From assembly GCF_030408035.1 (NCBI RefSeq), contig NZ_JASDCF010000019.1, positions 1 through 61,847 of the forward strand: DNA of 61,847 nt. Reading direction: 5' to 3'. Origin of the DNA: Psychrobacter sp. APC 3426. GTDB taxonomy: Bacteria; Pseudomonadota; Gammaproteobacteria; Pseudomonadales; Moraxellaceae. The notes below the pieces were generated by a model. It was given only the letters and a program-made list of their open reading frames with translations, did no database searches and was not told the origin of the DNA. A program made the position numbers and the translations under genes. Positions 54,715 through 61,847 of the stretch are shown here, piece after piece. The stretch's first letter is position 1; each line of letters starts with the position of its first letter.

Positions 54715-57477
54715 ATGATACCGAAGTTCTTAAAAAAACGGATTTTTAAAGCGCCAGTCGTCACTGACAGCGACGCTACTACTGACGTCAATCCAATCGC
54801 TCCCACCCCTTACTCCAACGCCCCTATCAATCAGCTTTATCGCAAGCTGTCTGGCCAGCTACTTGATGTCGCAGTAAAGCCCAAGCTATTAGGGGAGCTG
54901 CCTGAGTTCGATACAGATGATCAGACGCTCAGATTTTATGTGCTGCAAGATTATTCGCGCTCCAACAGTATTTTGATTGACTTGCAGACGCAGGAGCACA
55001 ACTTACCACCGGCGTTGGTTGGGGTGAATGATGCCGCCCATAATGTCAAAGAAAATGCGGCCATTATCTTTTTAAACCATCCAAGCGCTAAAGACAGTCA
55101 GCTATCGCCTCGCCTGTCGCGGTTGGTGTCTGCGGTATTGCAATATCCAGAGCTAAAAGTGCGTTTGGTCCCTGTGTCCATTCTGTGGGGGCGCGCACCA
55201 GAAAAAGAGGACTCGCTATTTAAGCTGCTAACCGCTGATAACTGGGAAGACCCAAGTATCACCAAGCAACTATTTAATATCGGTGTGATGGGCCGTGATA
55301 CCTTTGTGCAGTTCCATCCGCCGCAAGACTTACGCACCCTGATTAATGACAGCTTACACGTTGACGAGAGCTTGCAGGGTGGTACTAACCTGCAAAATAG
55401 CAATAGTCTGCAAAGTAATGACGCACAAACCAACGATACTGATGCTAAATCTGGTTCAGAGGAACAGCCTAGTTACGCTGTCGTCTCATCAACCGATGGC
55501 AATCGTGAACTGGTGCGCATGCTACAGCAGCAGCTTACGATTTACTTAGATAAGCAACGTGCCAGCATGCTCGGTCCTGACCTATCAGACAAACGTAACT
55601 TGGTAGACAAACTGGTGTACTCTCCTGCTATCAAACATGCGATAGAAGCAGAAGCTGAAGAGTCAGGCACCAGTGTTCGTGAAGCACGCATGGTAGCCAA
55701 AGGCTATGCCAATGAGATGGTCAATGACTATTCGCACTCTATCATACGCGGTTTTTATAAGTTCTTAACGTGGTTGTGGACGCAGTTATATGATGGCGTC
55801 GAAGTCCATCATTTTGAGCGTGTTCGCGAGCTTGCCGCTGACCATGAACTGGTTTATGTGCCTTGCCATCGCAGTCATGTTGATTATTTACTACTGTCTT
55901 ATGTCATCTATAAGCGTGGTCTAAGCATTCCTTATGTCGCCGCTGGTGACAACTTAGACGTGCCCGTATTGGGGCCATTATTACGCGGCGCCGTTGCCTT
56001 CTATATTCGTCGTAGCTTCCGTGGTAATGCCCTCTATACCGCAGTATTGCGCGAGTACATGCATACTCTTATTACCCGCAATACACCGATTGAATACTTT
56101 ATCGAAGGCGGTCGCTCACGCTCAGGCCGCCTGCTACCACCGAAGATGGGTATGCTAGCGATGACGGTACATAGCCAGTTACGCCATACCAATAAGCCTG
56201 TGGTATTTATACCGACTTATATTGGTTACGAGCGCATCATGGAAGGCGGTACCTATGTCGGTGAGTTAAAAGGTAAGCCAAAAGAATCTGAATCGCTCAT
56301 AGGTTTACTAAAAGTTGGCCGTAAGATTGAGCGTATCTTTGGTAATGTGCATTTAAGCTTTGGTACACCGCTGCACCTTAGCGATTTTATGACCAAGTTT
56401 GACGTGCCAGCCAATAGCTTGCCTGCCGACCGTACTGATACGCCACTCGATGATAAAACCAGTGCCATGGTCGATAACATCGGCGTAAAAGTCATGCAGC
56501 ATATCAATAAAGCCGCTGTGGTCACGCCAGTATCACTATTGTCGCTGGTATTGCTCTCAGCACCGAAAGCAGCACTAGATGAAGATATCTGCCGTGAGCA
56601 AATCGCCCTCTATCAAGGTCTTGCTCAGCAGCTATCCTATTCAGAAGATACCGTCATCACTGAGATGAGCCCGCAGCAAATCATTGATTATGGTATTAAG
56701 CTCAAGCTCATTGAGCGTACGCCGCATATCTTGGGTGACATCATTCAAGTCGCTGGTAAGCAAGCTGCACTACTAAGCTATTTCCGTAACAATATATTGC
56801 ATGTCTTTATTTTATTGTCGTTCTTATCTGCCTTAGTAGCTCGTAATGGCCGTATCGAACGCAGTCGTCTCGACAGTATTGCCGAGCAGTTATATCCATT
56901 CTTACAAAGTGAGCTGTTCTTATATTATCCAGCACATGGCTTGGCCGAGACGCTCAACAAAAAAATCGACAGCCTACTCTCTCATGGATTGATTGTCGAA
57001 TTGAGTGACGGTGTTCTTAGCGTGCCCGAATCCAATAGCAAGTGCTATCAGCAACTACAAGTACTCGCAACGCCTGTTGAACAGAGCCTTGAGCGTTACT
57101 TTATGACGCTGGCACTACTGGCTCAGCAAGGCTCGGGCAATCTAACCGAAAACGAAGTCGTTGACTTGTGTCATCTGCTTGGGCAGCGTTTGTCTGTGCT
57201 GTATGCCGACGACATTCCTGACTTCTTTGACCGAGCATTATTTACCAGCTTTATCAGTGCGTTGACGCGTCTTGATTACTTGCAGAAAGATGATGAAACA
57301 GGGGTATTAACCTTTGATCATCGCATCAATGACATCGCCCATCATGCCAAGTACGTCCTAACGCCTGATATGATGCAAATCTTGCAACAAGTGGCGAGCC
57401 TAGATGAAGAAGAGATTACCCATGCGATTACTGAGATTAGCAATAAAAAGCAGCGTAAATTTGGCCGTAAGCGTTAA
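54715..57477 (+). CDS. plsB: Glycerol-3-phosphate 1-O-acyltransferase
   Basis: A 920-residue protein, longer than E. coli PlsB (807). The acyltransferase motifs are complete: CHRSHVDYLLLSYV (H-x4-D), GAVAFYIRRSFRGN, YFIEGGRSRSGRLLPPKMG and VFIPTYIGYER. The region around residues 220-250 is a Ser/Asn/Thr-rich insertion. Known reaction: first acylation in phospholipid synthesis at the inner membrane. The open frame includes a TTG four codons earlier; the ATG at 54715 (MIPKFLKKR) is preferred. It ends in a terminator at 57510. Confidence 0.95.
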   Translation: MIPKFLKKRIFKAPVVTDSDATTDVNPIAPTPYSNAPINQLYRKLSGQLLDVAVKPKLLGELPEFDTDDQTLRFYVLQDYSRSNSILIDLQTQEHNLPPALVGVNDAAHNVKENAAIIFLNHPSAKDSQLSPRLSRLVSAVLQYPELKVRLVPVSILWGRAPEKEDSLFKLLTADNWEDPSITKQLFNIGVMGRDTFVQFHPPQDLRTLINDSLHVDESLQGGTNLQNSNSLQSNDAQTNDTDAKSGSEEQPSYAVVSSTDGNRELVRMLQQQLTIYLDKQRASMLGPDLSDKRNLVDKLVYSPAIKHAIEAEAEESGTSVREARMVAKGYANEMVNDYSHSIIRGFYKFLTWLWTQLYDGVEVHHFERVRELAADHELVYVPCHRSHVDYLLLSYVIYKRGLSIPYVAAGDNLDVPVLGPLLRGAVAFYIRRSFRGNALYTAVLREYMHTLITRNTPIEYFIEGGRSRSGRLLPPKMGMLAMTVHSQLRHTNKPVVFIPTYIGYERIMEGGTYVGELKGKPKESESLIGLLKVGRKIERIFGNVHLSFGTPLHLSDFMTKFDVPANSLPADRTDTPLDDKTSAMVDNIGVKVMQHINKAAVVTPVSLLSLVLLSAPKAALDEDICREQIALYQGLAQQLSYSEDTVITEMSPQQIIDYGIKLKLIERTPHILGDIIQVAGKQAALLSYFRNNILHVFILLSFLSALVARNGRIERSRLDSIAEQLYPFLQSELFLYYPAHGLAETLNKKIDSLLSHGLIVELSDGVLSVPESNSKCYQQLQVLATPVEQSLERYFMTLALLAQQGSGNLTENEVVDLCHLLGQRLSVLYADDIPDFFDRALFTSFISALTRLDYLQKDDETGVLTFDHRINDIAHHAKYVLTPDMMQILQQVASLDEEEITHAITEISNKKQRKFGRKR

Positions 57478-57509
57478 TTTATAGCAGCTACCTTGATTAT
57501 CTTAAGTAC

Positions 57510-57544
57510 AAAAAAGACCTCTAATCAATTAGAGGTCTTTTTTA
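57510..57544. terminator. Terminator after plsB
   Basis: AAAAAAGACCTCTAAT-CA-ATTAGAGGTCTTTTTT, a nearly perfect A-run/stem/T-run hairpin usable in both directions. Confidence 0.9.
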
Positions 57545-57591
57545 TTATCAATTTTAGATTTCTAAACAGCCAATTTTTATTAGCTGCTAGA

Positions 57592-57729
57592 TATAGTCAA
57601 AGTACCCTAAAAACGCTACGGTATTGCTGATATCAATTTTTTGTAGCCTCTGTCTGTGTAGGCACAGCAAGCAAGAAAAATTAATATCAGCAGCGCGTGA
57701 TGTATCGATATTACTTTTCGCTGACTATA
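57592..57729 (-). repeat. 138-bp palindromic repeat, copy D
   Basis: Full-length copy, inverted relative to A and C, with ends TATAGTCA and TGACTATA. Its right end stops 2 bp before the ettA stop codon. A short open frame reading through it is an artefact of the repeat. Confidence 0.85.
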
Positions 57730-57731
57730 TC

Positions 57732-59393
57732 TTAGGTAGTAATCTTTTTATACTTCATACGCTTAGGAGTAGCATCATCACCCATGGTCTTTTTGCGATA
57801 GGTTTCAAACTCAGAATAGTTACCATCGAACCAAACTGGGCCTTCATCTTCGAATGCCAAGATATGAGTCGCGATACGGTCAAGGAACCAGCGATCATGC
57901 GACACCACCATGACGGTACCTGGGAATACTTGAATCGCATCCTCTAGCGCACGTAGGGTTTCGATATCCAAATCGTTTGAGGGTTCATCAAGGAGTAAGA
58001 CGTTCGCACCCTGCTTTAGCGTCTTAGCCAGCTGCAAGCGGTTACGCTCACCACCTGATAATTGACCGACGTGCTTTTGCTGGTCTGAGCCTTTGAAGTT
58101 AAAGCGACCGATATAAGCGCGGCTTGGCGTCGTATAGTCACCAACGGTGATGATATCTAGGCCGTCAGACACCTCTTCCCAAACTGTTTTGTTATCGTCC
58201 AAGTTGTCACGCACCTGACCAACATAGGCAACCTTGACACTTTCACCTAGATCAACTGAACCAGTATCTGGGGTATCACGTTCGGTAATCATGTTAAATA
58301 GCGTGGTTTTACCCGCACCATTTGGTCCAATGATACCGACGATAGCGCCTGCTGGTACGTTAAAGCTTAGGTTTTCATAAAGTAAACGATCGCCAAATGA
58401 TTTAGAGATATCATTGACTTCGATGACTTTATTACCCAAACGAGGACCTGGTGGAATGTAAATCTCAGAGGTCTCGTTACGCTTCTGGAACTCTTGTGAG
58501 TTCAATTCTTCAAAGCGCTGTACACGAGATTTAGACTTGGCCTGTTGGCCCTTTTGGTTTTTACGAATCCACTCAAGCTCTTTTTTCAGCGCTTTAGCAA
58601 AGGATTCTTCTTGCTTATTCTGCTGCTCTAGACGGGTATTCTTTTGCTCAAGCCACTCAGTATAGTTGCCTTCGTACGGATAGCCATGGCCACGGTCAAG
58701 CTCCAAAATCCACTGAGCAACGTTATCCAAGAAATAACGGTCATGGGTAATGGCAACGATGGTACCACTGTAGTTCTGTAAGAACAGCTCTAACCATGCA
58801 ACAGATTCGGCGTCCAAATGGTTAGTCGGTTCGTCAAGTAATAGCATATCTGGGCGTGACAATAGCAGACGGCATAGTGCCACACGGCGTTTTTCACCAC
58901 CAGACAGTTTGCTGACATCCGCATCCCAAGGTGGCAGACGCAATGCATCAGCCGCTTTTTCAAGTTGGGTATTTAAGTTATGCGCATCCCACGATTGAAT
59001 GATATCTTCCATCTTGCCTTGTTCTTCAGCAAGCTTATCAAAGTCTGCATCAGGCTCCGCGTATTCGGCATAAATCGCATCTAGACGAGCGAGCGCATCT
59101 AACGCTTCACGCATACCGTCTTCGACATTACCACGGACGTCTTTGCTGTCGTCAAGCTGTGGTTCCTGCGGCAAATAGCCAATTTTGGTGCCTGTTTGCG
59201 CGCGTGCTTCACCACTGAATTCAGTGTCCACGCCTGCCATGATGCGTAGCAAGGTTGATTTACCTGAACCGTTGATACCCAAAACACCGATTTTGGCGCC
59301 AGGGAAAAACGACAGGTTGATGTTTTTTAGGATTTCACGCTTAGGGGGAACAAGTTTTGACACGTTGTTCATCGTGTAAATATATTGAGCCAT
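57732..59393 (-). CDS. ettA: Energy-dependent translational throttle protein EttA
   Basis: A 553-residue ABC-F protein. MAQYIYTMNNVSKLVPPKRE is the EttA-type start. Two ATPase domains: Walker A GINGSGKST and GPNGAGKTT, signatures LSGGEKRR and LSGGERNR, Walker B LLLDEPTNHLD and LLLDEPSNDLD. The interdomain linker with RKNQKGQQAKSKSRVQRFEEL binds the ribosomal P/E site. Known role: gates entry of ribosomes into elongation according to ADP/ATP. The frame extends 25 codons upstream, but the family start is at 59393. It is convergent with plsB. Confidence 0.96.
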   Translation of the reverse strand: MAQYIYTMNNVSKLVPPKREILKNINLSFFPGAKIGVLGINGSGKSTLLRIMAGVDTEFSGEARAQTGTKIGYLPQEPQLDDSKDVRGNVEDGMREALDALARLDAIYAEYAEPDADFDKLAEEQGKMEDIIQSWDAHNLNTQLEKAADALRLPPWDADVSKLSGGEKRRVALCRLLLSRPDMLLLDEPTNHLDAESVAWLELFLQNYSGTIVAITHDRYFLDNVAQWILELDRGHGYPYEGNYTEWLEQKNTRLEQQNKQEESFAKALKKELEWIRKNQKGQQAKSKSRVQRFEELNSQEFQKRNETSEIYIPPGPRLGNKVIEVNDISKSFGDRLLYENLSFNVPAGAIVGIIGPNGAGKTTLFNMITERDTPDTGSVDLGESVKVAYVGQVRDNLDDNKTVWEEVSDGLDIITVGDYTTPSRAYIGRFNFKGSDQQKHVGQLSGGERNRLQLAKTLKQGANVLLLDEPSNDLDIETLRALEDAIQVFPGTVMVVSHDRWFLDRIATHILAFEDEGPVWFDGNYSEFETYRKKTMGDDATPKRMKYKKITT

Positions 59394-59991
59394 TAACACT
59401 CCGATAGACTGCATAGACGAGGTTTGCAAACCATACTTAGCAATAGTGCCAAATGGACTGCGCCTCAAAAATCAGGGTTATAAATTGTCTGCCATTATCG
59501 CATTGTGGCGCATGCCCTGCAAGCTAGCAGACGGCTTTAGCATCGGATTAGCCCCTTTTAACGTTGTATTTGTGCTTTTTTGCGTAAAGCATTGGATTAA
59601 TTGATGAAATAGCAGGGTGAATGTAGAAAAAATGGTCGATTAGATAAAAACATACATTCACTAACTCACTATTATATAAGTGCATACTCCAAAGTTGTCA
59701 GCGCGATATTGCATGCTTTGCTATTCTATTGTTAACAAACTTTGAGCATTTACAGGTAGGCTATCTTAACATTTGCCCTATCTACTATTACGGTAAAGGA
59801 CTATAAATCTAAGGCAAAGGTACTCATAATTGATACATAAACAGCCAGTCATATTGTTTATTTGCTGGCGTTACAACACTCAAGGTTACGACGCTCAAGA
59901 TAGCTAGCCAATAATCAATATGATTATCAGCACTCAAGACTAGAAGACCAAATAAAGTGTCACGAAGACTTATTAATGATGGAGAATATTT
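59394..59991. other. Intergenic region between ettA and the GNAT gene
   Basis: About 600 bp between divergent genes. No gene, tRNA or known repeat seen. GATGGAGAATATTT at the end is the ribosome binding site for 59992. Confidence 0.5.
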
Positions 59992-60300
59992 ATGAGCAAT
60001 CAAAATACTGCACAAAACAATGAATTAAATGCATTAGACATTACTCATGATGAGCAAACAAACCGCTTTGAGACATCTATCGATGGACATACCGGTTATA
60101 TAAGCTACCAAGAGCGCGATGGCAAGCTGGTTTATGATCACACCATCGTACCGCAGGAGTTGGGAGGACGCGGTGTGGGTTCAGCATTGGTCAAGCATGC
60201 ACTAAATTACGCACGTGAGAATGACAAAAAAGTAGTCCCACAATGCTCATTTGTTGCCTCATACATCAGCAAACACCCTGAATATCAAGACTTGGTCTAA
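59992..60300 (+). CDS. Small GNAT-fold N-acetyltransferase (NATD1/YidJ-like)
   Basis: A 102-residue protein. GHTGYISYQERDGKLVYDHT, then VPQELGGRGVGSALVKHAL (the acetyl-CoA loop, R/G-x-x-G-x-G) and VVPQCSFVASYISKHPEYQDL match the small acetyltransferase-like domain whose C-terminus is P-x-C-x-F/Y-x-x-x-Y-I-x-x-HPEY. Substrate unknown. Strong ribosome binding site GGAG. Confidence 0.9.
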   Translation: MSNQNTAQNNELNALDITHDEQTNRFETSIDGHTGYISYQERDGKLVYDHTIVPQELGGRGVGSALVKHALNYARENDKKVVPQCSFVASYISKHPEYQDLV

Positions 60301-60901
<601 letters not shown>

Positions 60902-60936
60902 GAGTATGCTTATTTAAAACCATAAATCTCAACCAT

Positions 60937-60970
60937 AAAAAAAGTCCTCAAAAAATGAGGACTTTTTCTT
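60937..60970. terminator. Bidirectional terminator between the pterin dehydratase and DUF1328 genes
   Basis: AAAAAAAGTCCTCA-AAAAA-TGAGGACTTTTTCTT. Confidence 0.88.
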
Positions 60971-60995
60971 CAGCTAAATGTGATGTTGTTTAGTA

Positions 60996-61151
60996 CTACA
61001 TACGGCGACTAACAAACGCTACGATAAACAGAATCACAGCCAATGCCAATAGGATGTATGCAAAGTTTGCAGATAGGCCAGCGACACCGCCAAAACCTAG
61101 GAAACTTGCTAATAATGCGATAACGGCAAAAATAATAGCCCAGCGAAACAT
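60996..61151 (-). CDS. DUF1328 (YtjA-family) small membrane protein
   Basis: A 51-residue protein with two hydrophobic segments, [20 protein letters not shown] and [20 protein letters not shown], the normal length and shape of the YtjA family. Function unknown. The ATG at 61151 is preceded by TTAAGGAGAATATT; the frame runs 15 codons upstream without support. Confidence 0.9.
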
Positions 61152-61684
61152 AATATTCTCCTTAAATAATGTTTGAAAAACCAGAGATGCACACACTTAG
61201 TGCTAATCAACAAATACCAACCAACAAGAACCAATAAAACGGTGGATGTTGAGAAGATTGCTGTTGATTCATTTTGCTATCTCTAGTGTCCCTTTTACTT
61301 TTTATTTGTTTTTTTAATACTGGTAACAACTGCTTACGACCATAGATTAGCAATGTTCGTCTCGATAAAGCGTTCATTTTGGTAATAATGTCGGTAGGTT
61401 ATGTAACCTTTGTAGCAAATCTTAATATTCTGCGCTTTTTACTTGGCTTTATAAGACTTATGTGTAGAGATGGTTAGCCATTACTCAATCGTCATCATTT
61501 ACGCCATATAATTACCTAAGTAGAAATACGCGACTTATCGGAGACAGTACTTTTACATGCCTTATTTATAGCTCATGACTACTCAGTTATTTTTAATTAC
61601 TATTTTTCATAGCAATCCACTCTATAAATACCCACTTAACTTATAGTTATCCACGCAACAGCACTTCTATTAAGGACAATAAAT
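61152..61684. other. Intergenic region before the last ORF
   Basis: About 530 bp between divergent genes; AT-rich. No tRNA, repeat family member or credible ORF seen. TTAAGGACAATAA at 61671-61683 is a ribosome binding site. Confidence 0.5.
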
Positions 61685-61847
61685 ATGAATACCAATACGG
61701 ATACTTCAAATAATTCACAATCAAATAATTCACAATCAAATAATTCACAATCAAATAATTCACAATCAAATAATTCACAATCAAATAATTCACAATCAAA
61801 TAATTCACAATCAAATAATTCACAATCAAATAATTCACAATCAAATA
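61685..61847 (+). CDS. N-terminus of a repeat-rich protein (runs off the right edge)
   Basis: From the ATG at 61685, preceded by AAGGA at a good distance, the frame reads MNTNTDT and then at least nine copies of Ser-Asn-Asn-Ser-Gln. The DNA repeat is an exact 15-bp unit (TCAAATAATTCACAA) from 61706 to 61840. Family unknown because the main body lies outside the window. The opposite strand also stays open through the repeat, but only because of its periodicity. Confidence 0.6.
   Translation, partial: MNTNTDTSNNSQSNNSQSNNSQSNNSQSNNSQSNNSQSNNSQSNNSQSNNSQSN
61706..61847 (+). repeat. 15-bp tandem repeat at the window end
   Basis: Nine perfect units of TCAAATAATTCACAA (61706-61840) and 7 bp of a tenth. 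It may continue beyond the window. Unit length is a multiple of three. Confidence 0.95.

Noticed and set aside
57624..57947. Rightward ORF across copy D and the end of ettA
   Set aside because: It reads through the repeat and then antisense to ettA; no start signal and no protein pattern.
61647..61844. Leftward ORF of repeated Ile-Val-Asn-Tyr-Leu units
   Set aside because: Opposite strand of the 15-bp repeat; its openness is caused only by the periodicity, and it lacks a ribosome binding site.
61706..61847. CRISPR array at the window end
   Set aside because: Contiguous 15-bp units without spacers, in frame with an upstream ATG and ribosome binding site.

Overview
The window reads as a chromosomal segment of a gammaproteobacterium of the family Moraxellaceae, most likely Psychrobacter. 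Supporting signs are a moderate-to-low GC content, a short AccA lacking the N-terminal helical arm of enteric AccA (as known for Acinetobacter relatives), the order hemA / TPR protein / lolB / ispE / tRNA-Gln / prs / rplY / pth, and AT-rich spacers carrying a dispersed palindromic repeat. The genus call is an inference from protein character, not from a database search.

Layout. 1-11 kb: hemA (partial, leftward), then a rightward core block: TPR protein, lolB, ispE, a lipoprotein, two identical tRNA-Gln genes, prs, rplY, pth, panD and a CaCA antiporter. 11-25 kb: an RDD protein, tRNA-Arg, tRNA-Ser, thiD, yggT, proC, tilS, accA, ppx, a Mpo1-like protein, hemL, yjdM, ygfZ and dadA. 25-33 kb is the more accessory part: a molybdopterin oxidoreductase, csbD, a strong candidate for a CsrA/RsmA-sequestering small RNA preceded by a perfect GacA box, two related lipoproteins (one of them interrupted in its signal peptide by a TnpB element), a NIF3-like protein, a 3-methyladenine glycosylase and an IS256-like element with an 8-bp target duplication. 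33-44 kb: purC, a miniature BamC-like lipoprotein, dapA, a probable pseudo-phosphoesterase, a Do-type protease, a CPA1 antiporter with a long acidic tail, tmk and mltG. 44.6-46.5 kb: a small island carrying a DpnI homologue and a DpnD-like protein, lying between mltG and pabC, which are neighbours in many gammaproteobacteria. 46.5-61.8 kb: pabC with an N-terminal tandem repeat, a lipoprotein, aroE, a FUSC transporter, an acyl-CoA dehydrogenase, a CHMI-like isomerase, ybaK, plsB, ettA, a GNAT protein, a pterin dehydratase, a DUF1328 protein and the start of a repeat-rich ORF.

How the parts fit together. Most of the window is housekeeping: tetrapyrrole (hemA, hemL), isoprenoid (ispE), nucleotide (prs, purC, tmk), cofactor (panD, thiD, pabC), lysine/cell wall (dapA, mltG), lipid (accA, plsB), envelope biogenesis (lolB, BamC-like, DegQ-like) and translation (rplY, pth, tilS, ettA, tRNAs). 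The most noteworthy items are the minus-strand RNA gene at about 27981-28237 (nine GGA motifs, at least five in hairpin loops, with a promoter and GacA-type activator site), the DpnI-DpnD methyl-directed restriction locus, the TnpB element that split a lipoprotein leader but left a usable ATG, and a family of 138-bp palindromic elements whose central core also occurs in a hairpin with a different, still paired stem.
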